Assembly (NCBI RefSeq): GCF_008795985.1
Contig: NZ_VMHP01000003.1
Coordinates: 136,786 to 200,785, forward strand
Direction of reading: 5' to 3'
DNA from: Marinobacter halotolerans
GTDB taxonomy: Bacteria; Pseudomonadota; Gammaproteobacteria; Pseudomonadales; Oleiphilaceae
Length of the DNA stretch: 64,000 nt
The position numbers and the translations under genes were made by a program. Below are positions 38,110-47,945 of this stretch, in pieces; positions within the stretch are counted from its first letter, which is position 1; every line of letters begins with the position of its first letter. The notes under the pieces are model-generated. The model saw only the letters and a list, made by a program, of their open reading frames with translations, was not told the DNA's origin and searched no databases.

Positions 38110-39063
38110 ATGCAGATTCGACTTGCCAACCCCCGTGGTTTTTGTGCCGGTGTGGACCGCGCCATCGAGATCGTGAACCGTGCCCTGGACGTTTTCGGCG
38201 CGCCGATCTATGTGCGCCACGAAGTCGTGCATAACAAGTTTGTGGTCGACAACCTCCGTGAACGCGGCGCGATTTTTGTGGACGAGCTTGAAGAAGTGCC
38301 GGATGACCGGCTGGTGATCTTCAGCGCCCACGGCGTATCCCAGGCAGTTCAGAATGAAGCCGCCCGGCGGGGCCTGAAGGTATTCGACGCGACCTGTCCG
38401 CTGGTGACCAAGGTTCACCTGGAAGTGATGAAATACAGCCGGGAAGGGCGCGAGTGCATCCTGATTGGCCACCAGGGCCATCCGGAAGTGGAAGGTACCA
38501 TGGGTCAGTATGACCACAGCAACGGCGGCGAGATCTACCTGGTCGAGGATGAACAGGACGTTGCCCGGCTGCAGGTTAAAGACCCGTCAAAGCTTTCCTA
38601 TGTGACCCAGACCACCTTGTCCATGGACGACACGGCCCGGGTGATCGATGCTCTGCGGGAAAATTTCCCGGAGATCCAGGGCCCCCGCAAAGACGATATC
38701 TGCTATGCCACCCAGAACCGCCAGGACGCGGTGAAGCAGCTGGCGGGCGATTGTGACCTGATGCTGGTGGTGGGTTCCCCCAACAGCTCGAATTCCAACC
38801 GCTTGCGTGAACTGGCGGAGCGCATGGGTACGCCGGCCTACCTGATCGACCAGGCTTCCCAGATCGAGCCGCGGTGGCTGGAAGGTAAGCAGTCCGTCGG
38901 CGTCACCGCCGGCGCGTCCGCCCCGGAAGTGTTGGTGAACGACGTTATCACCCGGCTGCGCGAGCTCGGCGGCGATCTGCCCGAAGAAGTGTCCGGGCGG
39001 GAGGAGAACATCGTGTTTTCCATGCCGCGGGAGCTGCGGATTGATGCGGTGGATGTTTCCTGA
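38110..39063 (+). CDS. ispH: 4-hydroxy-3-methylbut-2-enyl diphosphate reductase
   Basis: Last step of the MEP pathway, giving IPP and DMAPP. 317 residues from the ATG at 38110. The three [4Fe-4S] cysteines are C12 ([10 protein letters not shown]), C96 ([11 protein letters not shown]) and C198 (ICYATQNRQ). [12 protein letters not shown] also marks the family. It feeds the isoprenoid pool used by IspB, also in this window. The minor pilin operon follows after 174 bp. Confidence 0.98.
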   Translation: MQIRLANPRGFCAGVDRAIEIVNRALDVFGAPIYVRHEVVHNKFVVDNLRERGAIFVDELEEVPDDRLVIFSAHGVSQAVQNEAARRGLKVFDATCPLVTKVHLEVMKYSREGRECILIGHQGHPEVEGTMGQYDHSNGGEIYLVEDEQDVARLQVKDPSKLSYVTQTTLSMDDTARVIDALRENFPEIQGPRKDDICYATQNRQDAVKQLAGDCDLMLVVGSPNSSNSNRLRELAERMGTPAYLIDQASQIEPRWLEGKQSVGVTAGASAPEVLVNDVITRLRELGGDLPEEVSGREENIVFSMPRELRIDAVDVS

Positions 39064-39128
39064 AGCCGTTGTCTTATCTTGGTTCCGGGTTGTTAATAGT
39101 CACCGGAATTTGATGATCTTCACAAAAA

Positions 39129-39147
39129 AGCGGCAATAGATGCCGCT
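39129..39147 (+). terminator. Weak or bidirectional terminator hairpin after ispH
   Basis: AGCGGCA (39129-39135), 5-nt loop, TGCCGCT (39141-39147). Six A precede it on the plus strand (so a T-run exists on the minus strand), but only TGTCTCC follows on the plus strand. Termination of ispH is plausible but not certain. Confidence 0.5.
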
Positions 39148-39237
39148 TGTCTCCTCTGTTTCGCCGCTCGTCGTCCTGACGTAGAACCCTGTAGACACAT
39201 GGAATAATCTTAATCTACGCACAAGTGGGATTGGATT

Positions 39238-39777
39238 ATGTCTGCACAGGTTTTCAGAAACGGGTTCACGCTGATTGAGTTGCTGGTAACGATTGCGATT
39301 CTTGCAATCACGGTAACCATCGCTATTCCTTCTTTCCAGAACGTCATAGCCAGTAACAAGCTCCAGGAGGGTCGTGAGCGGTTGCGCACGGCCATCATGT
39401 ATACCAAGGGTGAAGCCGTGGCCAGAAATCAGACGGTGACGCTGTGTCCATCGAGCGATGGAAGCACCTGTGGTGATAACAACGACTGGGATGAAAACTG
39501 GCTGGTCGTGACAGATGGCAACAACACAGGCGCGGTATCGATCGCCACAACCTTAAGGTCCTTCGAAGCACCCAGCGCCGCCGGAGTAACAGTAACCCAC
39601 ACCGGTGGTGTGGATCTCATCCGTTTTCAGTCTGACGGCATTGCGGTAGGCCTGAGTGCAGCGGCGTCCTTTGGTTTCTGCGACCCGGATGGCAAGGTTA
39701 ACGCCAATTCCCTGATTCTTTCTCCAAGCACCGCTGCGCTTCGAACAGGAACCCCGGCAGAGGCCAATTGTCCATGA
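39238..39777 (+). CDS. fimU: Minor pilin of the FimU/FimT (GspH) family
   Basis: 179 residues. A short leader ends in G before FTLIELLVTIAIL, the type III prepilin cleavage site (PilD), followed by the hydrophobic helix and a GspH-type beta domain with two Cys pairs likely. It is the first gene of a six-gene operon with pilV, pilW, pilX, pilY1 and pilE, which is the FimU position in Pseudomonas; the sequence alone does not separate FimU from FimT. It overlaps pilV by 4 bp (ATGA). Confidence 0.85.
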   Translation: MSAQVFRNGFTLIELLVTIAILAITVTIAIPSFQNVIASNKLQEGRERLRTAIMYTKGEAVARNQTVTLCPSSDGSTCGDNNDWDENWLVVTDGNNTGAVSIATTLRSFEAPSAAGVTVTHTGGVDLIRFQSDGIAVGLSAAASFGFCDPDGKVNANSLILSPSTAALRTGTPAEANCP

Positions 39778-40295
39778 GCAAACTCCACAAAGCCCCTGGC
39801 AATCAGTCAGGCGTCACCATGATCGAAGTGTTGGTTGCCGTGTTGATCCTGGCAATTGGTTTGCTGGGTGTTGCCGGCCTTCAGTCGATCAGCCTCAAGA
39901 ACACCTCGGATGTATTTTTTGAACAGCAGGCGATGAGCGCGAGCGCGGACCTGATCAACCGGATAATGGCAAACCAGGCGGCGGCGTCCAATGGTGACTA
40001 TGCCGATGCCCCGCCCACAACAGCTCCCACAACGGACTGTTCCAGCACGACCTGCTCATCTGAAGCAATGGCCGACTGGGATCTCTGGCAATGGAGCCAG
40101 ACCCTGACAACGGGTCTGGGGGCTCCGCCATCGGCCGCCGCAAACGTGAGCTGGGATGCGGCAAAAGGTGAATACGAAGTGGCCATTACCTGGGACGCGA
40201 ATGGTGCGGGCTCATCGTATTCCGCACCCACCTGCACGTCCGCTGACAATACGGCGGCCGGGTGTACTTTCGCCGTCTATCGAGTCATGGAGTAA
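39774..40295 (+). CDS. pilV: Type IV pilus minor pilin PilV
   Basis: 173 residues from the ATG at 39774. The N-terminal segment SGVTMIEVLVAVLILAIGLLGVAGLQ (with G before V-T-M-I-E) is the PilV-type class III signal and helix. The C-terminal part is rich in Thr, Ser and Cys (Cys-Ser-Ser-Thr-Thr-Cys). PilV joins PilW, PilX, FimU and PilE in a priming complex under the pilus tip. Overlaps fimU; 7 bp before pilW. Confidence 0.9.
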   Translation: MSKLHKAPGNQSGVTMIEVLVAVLILAIGLLGVAGLQSISLKNTSDVFFEQQAMSASADLINRIMANQAAASNGDYADAPPTTAPTTDCSSTTCSSEAMADWDLWQWSQTLTTGLGAPPSAAANVSWDAAKGEYEVAITWDANGAGSSYSAPTCTSADNTAAGCTFAVYRVME

Positions 40296-40302
40296 CAAGA
40301 CA

Positions 40303-41091
40303 ATGATTAAGCAGCAAGGTTTGTCACTGATCGAGTTGATGATCGCCATGACGCTGGGGTTGATCCTGACGTTCGGCGTCGTCCAGATCTTTATTAGCAG
40401 CAAGCAGACCTATTCGGTGGTCACGGCCCAGTCCCAGACCCAGGAAAACGGGCGCGTTGTGAAGCACTTTCTGGGGCGTGGATTAAGGCATGCCGGGTAT
40501 TGGGATGATTCGACGCTGCCTATAGCGCTACCTGACAATGGCGTTTTTGCCGAGAACCAGATGGTTTTTGCCACAAATGATGACGCAGCCTCCGCCAATA
40601 ATATCGTGGACGGAACGGACACCATCACTGTCAGATTCAATGGCACCGCCGATGGCCAGCTCAGAGGCTGTACTGGTATGACACCGGACCGTAACCAGAT
40701 GATTGTTGACCGCTACTACGTCACGCCTGCTGGCGCCAATACCAATGTGCCCAGCTTGCAGTGCGACAGTGAAATGCTGACGCTTGGCGGCGCTTCGGTG
40801 TCTACGGCGTCACAGCCTCTGATTGTGGGCATTGAAAATCTCCAGGTGGAATTCGGTATCGGTACTGAAGACCGCATTACTCAGTATGTCAGTGCCGACG
40901 AGGTGACCGACTGGGGCGACGTGCGGTCCGTTCGCTATGGGTTCCTGGCAACGTCAAACCAGAACACCGGTGGCCGGGAAAACACCAACACCTACACCCT
41001 TGTTGATGGCGAGACCGTCACCGCTTCAGGCGACAATCGCCTCAGGCAGGTCCAGCGCGATACCGTCTTTTTGCGTAATTTCCGAGGTTAG
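40303..41091 (+). CDS. pilW: Type IV pilus minor pilin PilW
   Basis: 262 residues. Prepilin start MIKQQGLSLIELMIAMTLGL with G before L-S-L-I-E, then a long alpha helix and a globular C-terminal domain matching PilW. It is normal in length. An ATG at 40303 is preferred; the frame is open through pilV without similarity. Confidence 0.93.
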   Translation: MIKQQGLSLIELMIAMTLGLILTFGVVQIFISSKQTYSVVTAQSQTQENGRVVKHFLGRGLRHAGYWDDSTLPIALPDNGVFAENQMVFATNDDAASANNIVDGTDTITVRFNGTADGQLRGCTGMTPDRNQMIVDRYYVTPAGANTNVPSLQCDSEMLTLGGASVSTASQPLIVGIENLQVEFGIGTEDRITQYVSADEVTDWGDVRSVRYGFLATSNQNTGGRENTNTYTLVDGETVTASGDNRLRQVQRDTVFLRNFRG

Positions 41092-41096
41092 TTGTG

Positions 41097-41672
41097 ATGA
41101 AAACAGACGTTCATACAAACCGGTCCCGTAGCAGGTCGCTGCCCGGTCGACAGTCAGGCGCCGTTCTGATCGTCAGCCTGGTGATGCTGCTTTTGCTGAC
41201 CATCATCGGTATGAGTGCGGTTGACATGACCACGCTTGACACCCGTATCTCGGCCAACACCAAAGACAAGGCGCTGGCCTTCGACGCAGCAGAAGCGGCG
41301 CTAAACACCGCGGGTAACGCGCTGATGCCAGGCAAACCCCTGCCTGACGCCAGCACTCCCGGCTTTCTGACGTCCGCCAAGGCAGATAACTGGTGGCAGG
41401 CTGAAAATGAAACATGGTGGACCACCAACGGCGAGATGATTACCAACTACGCTGGTCGGGCCAATGCGACGGCCGGCATTGGTTATGTGATTGAGCAGCC
41501 TGTTCAGATAGCAGCGGGCGGCGCCGGTCAAAAAGTGACGGATTTGACTATGGGCCCCCCTAAAGCGGTCACACGGCTATACCGGGTAACAGCCCGGGGC
41601 GAGGGTCCTGGCGGCACCGAAGTGCACGTTCAGTCTGTTTACGCGCGAAAAGTTTACCCCGGGCAACAATGA
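41097..41672 (+). CDS. pilX: Type IV pilus minor pilin PilX
   Basis: 191 residues. The N-terminus has RQSGAVLIVSLVMLLLLTII; after the presumed cleavage at G, position 5 is Val, not Glu, as is usual in the PilX/GspK group. The next region (TTLDTRISANTKDKALAFDAAEAAL) matches PilX. ATG 41097 is preferred to GTG 41094. In Pseudomonas, PilX works with PilY1 at the pilus tip. Confidence 0.9.
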   Translation: MKTDVHTNRSRSRSLPGRQSGAVLIVSLVMLLLLTIIGMSAVDMTTLDTRISANTKDKALAFDAAEAALNTAGNALMPGKPLPDASTPGFLTSAKADNWWQAENETWWTTNGEMITNYAGRANATAGIGYVIEQPVQIAAGGAGQKVTDLTMGPPKAVTRLYRVTARGEGPGGTEVHVQSVYARKVYPGQQ

Positions 41673-41703
41673 TCAGTGCTCATAGCAGCACGGAGGGAAT
41701 GCA

Positions 41704-44700
41704 ATGATTTCCAAAAGAAGCTTTAATTTTTTTGCAGGACTGCTACTGACACTGGTCAGTTCGGGTTACACCTCGGCGGCACCGCTGAATCTGGCGAACA
41801 AGCCCCTGTTCCTTGGCTCGACCGCGCCGCCCCTGCTGATGCTCACGGTCGGCAAGAACCACAAGCTTTATTACGAAGCCTATAATGATGCTTCGGATCT
41901 GAATAATGATGGTGAGCTTGATGTCGGCTACCAGCCAGACATTGACTACTATGGCTATTTCAATAGTTATGCCTGCTACGACTACGATGCCACAGAAAAT
42001 CGGTTTGTGCCGCAGAGCGTCAAATCACAGGCGGACAAGGATTTGGGTACCAAAACCTGTAATGCCGGAACCGGAGCCAGCGCCGAGTACCCTGGCGCCT
42101 GGAGCGGCGATTTCCTGAACTACGTGACCATGGCGCGTATCGACGCTTTGCGCAAAGTGTTCTATGGCGGGCGTCGTTCTACGGACTCTGCCAGCCTGAC
42201 GGTCCTCGAACGTACTCATATCCCTCAGGATGCTCATACCTGGGCGAAGGAGTACCAGAGCTATGATGTTGACGGTTTCTATATCGACGAATATACGCCC
42301 TTGGCACAACCGCCGGGGCTCGGTAAAAGACATCTGTTTGGCAACGTTTCGTATTCCGTTGGTGGTGCGCCGTTGCTCAGGGTGCTGCCAAACACGGTGT
42401 TTCGCCCTTGGGAGTGGGCTTCCATCGAACGTCCAGTTCTGGGTAGCGAGTGCGTAGCGGGCATTGGTGGCAGCCGCACCAATTGTGAGGTTTCTGGCGG
42501 CTCAAATTCCTGGCAGATTGCGGAAGCAGAACTCTTCAGTGATCTGACACTGAATTATTATGATGTCAGCGGTCCACAGCCTGATTCCCCGGATAATGCG
42601 TCTGAATTTGATGCTTTGCTGGCATCGTATGAAGCACCTAGCCGGCTCATCGGATCCGCAAACCGGTCGCTTAGCACCATTCAGGGTGGCTTGGATGATT
42701 CCGTTGACCACTATTTCTCTGTCGTTCGCGGTAAGTTGAACGTTCCACAGACCGGCAACTACAGTTTCAGTGTTAATGGCGACGATGCCGTCGAATTCAT
42801 CATTAAAAACTCGAGCGGCGGTGTCAAAGACCGTATCGGCTGGTATGGCCCCCACGGTGCCTGCAGCGGCGATACCTGTCGTGAGACTCATTCTGGTGTC
42901 GTTGCCCTGAATCAGGGCACTTATGATGTTGAATTTCGTCATCATGAGGCGGCTGGCGGTGACAGCTTTGAGCTCTACCGGAAAACCGAAACATTCGATT
43001 CGTCATTCACCGAATACGCGGTTCGTGTCGAAGTCTGCAAATCCGCCGGCCTGCTTGAAGACAACTGCAAGACCTACAGTGACGGCACCAACACCACTTA
43101 TAAGCCGACTGGCCTGCTTCATGACTATGGCGAAAATGAGAGTATTCTTTTCGGCTTGTTGACCGGCTCATTCGAGAACAACCTCGACGGTGGCGTGTTG
43201 CGCAAAGTCGTCAGCTCCTTCCGGGATGAAGTTAACAGTGATGACGGCACTTTTACGGATGTAAACGGTATTGTCTCGACCCTGAGCAAGCTGAGGACGG
43301 TCAACTTCCAGACCAGCAATCATTCCTACGCCTGCGGCCGGAAGACTTCAGGTCCGATATCCAACGGTGAGTGTGACATGTGGGGTAACCCCATGGCGGA
43401 GATGATGTACGAAACCGTGCGTTATTTTTCCGGCAAGGGCGCACCCACAGATGACTTCAAGATTGCCGACAGCGGCAACAACGATGCGGCTCTTGGCCTG
43501 CCTAATGCCTCCTGGGACAACCCCTATGATGAAGAGGATGGCCAGCCCTACTGTGCGGCTCCTTATATGATGGTGGTTTCGGACATTAACGTCAGTTACG
43601 ACTCTGACAAGGTGCCCGGCTCCTCATTCTCCAGCTTTGCCGGTGACGTAACCGGGTTGGATGTAACCAGCCTGTCGAATACCATTACCAGCGGTGAGCC
43701 CAGTGTTCCCGGCCTTCATTACATCGGGCAGTCAGGTACAGGTGCCAGTGCGGTTGCGGATAACGCGCCAACGGCGAAAACAGTGGAAAGTCTGGCAACC
43801 ATTCGCGGCCTTGCTCCGGAAGAGCCGACCAAGCTGGGTAGCTACTACTCTGCTGCGATCGCCTATTACGGTTGGCTGACAGATCTATTCCCGAACCAGG
43901 GCTCGGATGACAACCCGACGAACATCAATACCTTTGCTGTGGCGCTCGCGTCGCCCCTGCCGCGAATCAACATTCCGCTGCCAGGCGGTGAGTCCATCTC
44001 TCTGGTTCCGTTTGCGAAATCGCCTGGCGGCAGTGGAATCAGCGCAGCAGAAGGCGATTTCCAGCCAACGAACACCATAGTGGATTTCTACGTTGAGGAA
44101 ATAACGCCGACCTCTGGCAGCTTCCTGATCAACTTTGAAGACGTTGAGCAGGGCGCAGACCATGATATGGACGCGATTGCCCGCTACCAGTACCAGTTAA
44201 ACGCGGACAACACGGTGACCGTCAAGGTGGACTCCCTCTACGCTGCGGGCGGCATCGACCAGCACATGGGTTACGTTATTTCAGGCACGTCCAAGGACGG
44301 CATCTATCTGGTTGTTCATGATCGTAGCGGCAGCGTGCCGACCTACTATCTGGATACCCCCGCCGGCGTGAACCCCGGTGACCCACGGGGAACAGACAAG
44401 CTGACCCTGACCAGTGAGCGGACCTTTACTGCAAGCGGCGAAGCCGCAGCGACCCTGCTGAAAGACCCGCTTTACTTTGCCGCGAAGTGGGGTGGTTTTG
44501 TCGACAAGAACGAAAATAACATCCCGGACCTGGATTCGGAGTGGGATACCAAGAACAACATCACCCAGGAAGTGGGTCCCGATGGTGTTCCCGACAACTA
44601 CTTCCAGGTAACTAACGCACTGGGCCTGAAAGACCAGCTCAGTACGGCGTTCAACACAATTCTTGAGCGCGAGGCATCGTCCTCTACGGTGACGGTAAAC

Positions 44701-46848
44701 TCCGGCGCACTGAACACGGATACGCTGCTTTTCCAGGCTGTGTTTAACGCCGAGGACTGGTCCGGCAACCTGTTCGCCTACCCTGTAGAGGGTACGGGCC
44801 TGGGCGTGCCGGTCTGGAATTTCCGGGATGAACTGGGCGACCAGCTTTCCGGGGCTACGGGATTCCTTAACAACCGTGAAGTGGTCACTTACAACAGGGC
44901 CCAGCAGAAAGGTGTTCCGTTCAAGTGGCCGACAGACCCGAATGCGCCAACGGTGAATGAAATCAGCCAGGCTCAGGTTGATGCCTTGCGCGGCGGCCTG
45001 ACGGTGAATGCCGACCAGTACGGAGAGGCTTTGCTGAACTTCATTCGCGGAGACCAGAGTGAGGAAGGCGCCGCATCCACCTTCAATTTCCGGGAGCGTG
45101 AGACCGTACTGGGCGATATCGTGAACTCCGATCCGCTGTTCGTGCCCAAGCCGAGTTTCTTCTATCCGGACAACTGGGGTGCGTCGGCACCGGAGAACAA
45201 CAATGCTTATTCGGATTTCCGCAACACCTTCGCGGATCGCGATCCGATGCTGTACTTCGGCGCGAACGATGGCCTGTTCCACGCAATCAATGCCTACAGG
45301 AACAACGCAGTTGAGGCCAACGGACCGATCCGTACCGATGGTGGTGAGGAAGAGTTGGCTTACATGCCTTCGCAGGTTTCGGGCGACCTGAACCAGCTTG
45401 CTGACCCGAATTACACGCATCGCTACTATGTTGATGGACCGTCAACCTATGGTGATGTCTATTTCGGCAGCAAGTGGCATACCGCTCTGGTAGGTGCACT
45501 CGGCAAGGGTGGTCAGGGCCTGTTTGCCCTTGATATTACCGATCCGAAAGGTATCAGCTCTATTTACCCGAGCTTCAACGAGTCCAACGCAGAGGATCTG
45601 GTGCTCTGGGAGTTCTCCGACGCTGATGACGCCGATATGGGTTACAGCTATGGCGACCCGGTGATTGTTCGTATGAACAATGGCAGATGGGCGGCCATAT
45701 TCGCTAACGGTTATAACAATACCGACAGTGACGGTAACGTGAGCACGACTGGCAACGCAGTTCTTTTTATTGTTGATATCGAGACCGGCAATGTAATTCG
45801 GAAACTTGATACCGGTGAGGGCCTGCTTGATGATCCTACAGGGGCTTCCCGACCCAATGGTCTGGCCTCGCCTGCGGTCATTGATAGAGATGGAGATTTC
45901 ATCGCGGACGCGATCTATGCGGGTGACCTGTTCGGCAATATGTGGAAGTTCGATGTATCCGGTTCAGCCGCGGCAGACTGGCAAGTCGCCCATGGTACAG
46001 CTGCTGCTCCGGCGCCGATGTTCGTTGCGAAGGATGCCAGTGGCAACGAGTTGCCGATCACTTCCCGGCCGACGGTCGGCTCTCACCCTGACCGCTCGAT
46101 TGCCCCGAATGACGTAATCGTTTATTTCGGCACCGGTAAGTATCTGGAGTCCAATGACAACGACCCGAGTGGTCAGAACACTCAGGCATTCTTCGCTATC
46201 TGGGATGATGGTTCAGTTGTCTCTGGTCGTTCTTCGCTCCTGCAACAGCAAATTATCGGTGAGGTGTCCACCAGTGAGTTCGATATACGCCTGACGACTG
46301 ATGAAGAAATACGCTGGGAAGCGGAATTGGAGGACCCGACGGATCCAACGAGCGCGACTCTGCCTGCCCATAGTGGCTGGTATATGGACCTTGTTAACAC
46401 ACAGGGAGGTAACACCGATAACAAAGGCGAGCGTGTGGTGTTCGAGCCCATTCTCCGGAATGACCGGGTGATTTTCACCACCCTGATCCCGAGCCTGGAT
46501 GAGTGTGCCGCCGGCGGCTCCGGTTGGCTTATGGAAGTCAGTGCCATCAGTGGAGCACGTCTAGAGAATTCAGCATTCGACGTCAATGAAGACGGTGTGT
46601 TCAACGCCGAGGATCTGGTGGAATTCGGGGAAGAGTTCCTGCCTGGCAGCGGTATACGGAAAGGCGGGGGCGAAGACGGTGGTTCCGGCATTCCGACACC
46701 GCCAGCGATACTTGATAATCTGGAATGTCCCAACGGCGTGTGTACTGAGATCAAGTTCAGTGGCACATCGAAAGCGGAGATAGACTCCATTACCGAGTCC
46801 ACCAAACCGGGGTCTCAGGGCCGACAGAACTGGCGAGAGGTTAACTGA
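41704..46848 (+). CDS. pilY1: Type IV pilus tip adhesin PilY1 with PA14-like insertion
   Basis: A 1714-residue exported protein with signal peptide (about 1-26). The N-terminal half is the variable PilY1 region; a PA14-like fold (about 300-430, with [19 protein letters not shown] and [15 protein letters not shown]) is inserted. The C-terminal half is the conserved beta-propeller, with the calcium-loop DRDGDFIAD at 1394-1402 next to [13 protein letters not shown], the Pseudomonas PilY1 calcium-site position. Other EF-hand-like loops are [12 protein letters not shown] (62-73) and [13 protein letters not shown] (1626-1638). No DxSxS metal motif of a vWA domain is visible near the N-terminus. Role: tip adhesion and pilus priming. 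It overlaps pilE by one base. Confidence 0.94.
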   Translation: MISKRSFNFFAGLLLTLVSSGYTSAAPLNLANKPLFLGSTAPPLLMLTVGKNHKLYYEAYNDASDLNNDGELDVGYQPDIDYYGYFNSYACYDYDATENRFVPQSVKSQADKDLGTKTCNAGTGASAEYPGAWSGDFLNYVTMARIDALRKVFYGGRRSTDSASLTVLERTHIPQDAHTWAKEYQSYDVDGFYIDEYTPLAQPPGLGKRHLFGNVSYSVGGAPLLRVLPNTVFRPWEWASIERPVLGSECVAGIGGSRTNCEVSGGSNSWQIAEAELFSDLTLNYYDVSGPQPDSPDNASEFDALLASYEAPSRLIGSANRSLSTIQGGLDDSVDHYFSVVRGKLNVPQTGNYSFSVNGDDAVEFIIKNSSGGVKDRIGWYGPHGACSGDTCRETHSGVVALNQGTYDVEFRHHEAAGGDSFELYRKTETFDSSFTEYAVRVEVCKSAGLLEDNCKTYSDGTNTTYKPTGLLHDYGENESILFGLLTGSFENNLDGGVLRKVVSSFRDEVNSDDGTFTDVNGIVSTLSKLRTVNFQTSNHSYACGRKTSGPISNGECDMWGNPMAEMMYETVRYFSGKGAPTDDFKIADSGNNDAALGLPNASWDNPYDEEDGQPYCAAPYMMVVSDINVSYDSDKVPGSSFSSFAGDVTGLDVTSLSNTITSGEPSVPGLHYIGQSGTGASAVADNAPTAKTVESLATIRGLAPEEPTKLGSYYSAAIAYYGWLTDLFPNQGSDDNPTNINTFAVALASPLPRINIPLPGGESISLVPFAKSPGGSGISAAEGDFQPTNTIVDFYVEEITPTSGSFLINFEDVEQGADHDMDAIARYQYQLNADNTVTVKVDSLYAAGGIDQHMGYVISGTSKDGIYLVVHDRSGSVPTYYLDTPAGVNPGDPRGTDKLTLTSERTFTASGEAAATLLKDPLYFAAKWGGFVDKNENNIPDLDSEWDTKNNITQEVGPDGVPDNYFQVTNALGLKDQLSTAFNTILEREASSSTVTVNSGALNTDTLLFQAVFNAEDWSGNLFAYPVEGTGLGVPVWNFRDELGDQLSGATGFLNNREVVTYNRAQQKGVPFKWPTDPNAPTVNEISQAQVDALRGGLTVNADQYGEALLNFIRGDQSEEGAASTFNFRERETVLGDIVNSDPLFVPKPSFFYPDNWGASAPENNNAYSDFRNTFADRDPMLYFGANDGLFHAINAYRNNAVEANGPIRTDGGEEELAYMPSQVSGDLNQLADPNYTHRYYVDGPSTYGDVYFGSKWHTALVGALGKGGQGLFALDITDPKGISSIYPSFNESNAEDLVLWEFSDADDADMGYSYGDPVIVRMNNGRWAAIFANGYNNTDSDGNVSTTGNAVLFIVDIETGNVIRKLDTGEGLLDDPTGASRPNGLASPAVIDRDGDFIADAIYAGDLFGNMWKFDVSGSAAADWQVAHGTAAAPAPMFVAKDASGNELPITSRPTVGSHPDRSIAPNDVIVYFGTGKYLESNDNDPSGQNTQAFFAIWDDGSVVSGRSSLLQQQIIGEVSTSEFDIRLTTDEEIRWEAELEDPTDPTSATLPAHSGWYMDLVNTQGGNTDNKGERVVFEPILRNDRVIFTTLIPSLDECAAGGSGWLMEVSAISGARLENSAFDVNEDGVFNAEDLVEFGEEFLPGSGIRKGGGEDGGSGIPTPPAILDNLECPNGVCTEIKFSGTSKAEIDSITESTKPGSQGRQNWREVN

Positions 46849-47315
46849 TGGAAGTACGTGACCTGGAAATCCTGAATGAGTCTGTGCCCGTTCGGCGGGC
46901 ACAGCGGGGGTTCACGCTGATCGAGTTGATGATCGTGATCGCGATTATAGGCATTCTGGCCGCGGTGGCTATCCCGTCCTACCAGAGCTATGTTCAGCGA
47001 ACCAATCGGGCCGATGCGGAATCGTCCCTGGTTCAGCTGGCCCAGCGGATGGAAGAAGCGTACGCCCAGAACTATACCTACGCCGGCCTTGCCGCCGGTG
47101 GGAGCAATACTGGTGCGCCAGGACCGAGCGTGGGTGTAAGTAATCAGGTGAACCAGTACACCATAACCATTAGTGCCGCAGGTGCGAACACCTATACCGT
47201 CACTGCAACACCCACCGGCGCTCAGACAAATGACCGCTGCGGGACCCTGTCCCTGAATGACGCCGGTGTGAAATCCGCGGTTAAAGGCGGAAGTACGATC
47301 GCTGATTGCTGGTAA
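46848..47315 (+). CDS. pilE: Type IV pilus minor pilin PilE
   Basis: 155 residues, a type IVa pilin with [20 protein letters not shown] and a C-terminal Cys pair (C139-ish to C154). From the ATG at 46848 (overlapping the pilY1 stop as TGATG) the leader before the cleavage site is 21 residues, long for type IVa; a GTG at 46884 would give a shorter one of 9. It is likely PilE of the minor pilin complex, not the major pilin PilA. It ends directly against the convergent fimT stop. Confidence 0.9.
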   Translation: MEVRDLEILNESVPVRRAQRGFTLIELMIVIAIIGILAAVAIPSYQSYVQRTNRADAESSLVQLAQRMEEAYAQNYTYAGLAAGGSNTGAPGPSVGVSNQVNQYTITISAAGANTYTVTATPTGAQTNDRCGTLSLNDAGVKSAVKGGSTIADCW

Positions 47316-47876
47316 TCAGCAGGCAATGGGGGTGCCGGGGATTCGTTCCTCGGTACCGTCCCCATCGAAGTCCATAGATGTTCGAATCCTTCCCGAAAAT
47401 GAGATCACCACGGCGAACCGGCTTGTGTGAGAGTCTGGGTGGCAGAACTCAATCGATCCCGGTGTCCCGTTGGCGATTCCGAGACTGTTCCATTCGAAAT
47501 GCGCGCGACTGGCGGGGCGATTTCGCTGTGTCCACTGTTCAAGACGGACGGGGATGTTTCGGGTAAGCGTTTCACCGGCATCAAGCTTGGCGTTGTCATT
47601 CGAGTCATGAAAGACACTCAGAGTGTTGCTCCAGTTAGAAGTGCACTGCCCAGAGGAGTCGAGCGAACAGACCGTGGTTACTTCGCGGCTCTGGATAGCT
47701 GTGGCGCGAGCAAACCGCAGTGCCGAAAGCACACTTTGCCTTGACGATTCTTTCATCTGGTTCTGGATAAAACCCGATGTGAATGGCACAGCCATGGTTA
47801 CGGTGATGGAAAGAATGGCAACTACAATGATCAGCTCAATAAGGGTCAGGCCCTTGCTGAATGCGGTGTGTGTCAT
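47316..47876 (-). CDS. fimT: GspH/FimT-family minor pilin
   Basis: 186 residues. Class III signal with G before LTLIELIIVVAIL, then a GspH-type domain with two Cys pairs possible. AGGA lies 7 nt before the ATG at 47876. It is 69 bp after pilR on the same strand, the position fimT has beside pilSR in Pseudomonas. Its mature end carries DFDGDGTEERI, an EF-hand-like acidic loop. Not identical in type to the fimU gene at 39238. Its stop abuts the pilE stop. Confidence 0.85.
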   Translation of the reverse strand: MTHTAFSKGLTLIELIIVVAILSITVTMAVPFTSGFIQNQMKESSRQSVLSALRFARATAIQSREVTTVCSLDSSGQCTSNWSNTLSVFHDSNDNAKLDAGETLTRNIPVRLEQWTQRNRPASRAHFEWNSLGIANGTPGSIEFCHPDSHTSRFAVVISFSGRIRTSMDFDGDGTEERIPGTPIAC

Positions 47877-47945
47877 GTTTAAGTCCTTTTAGTCAGCGGC
47901 AGATTCGTCCTGAATCTGCTTCAAGAATACCTGAATGGAACCTGT

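Noticed and set aside
44281..45420. 379-codon open frame on the minus strand opposite pilY1
   Set aside because: Covers the conserved PilY1 region in antisense; no signal peptide or motif.
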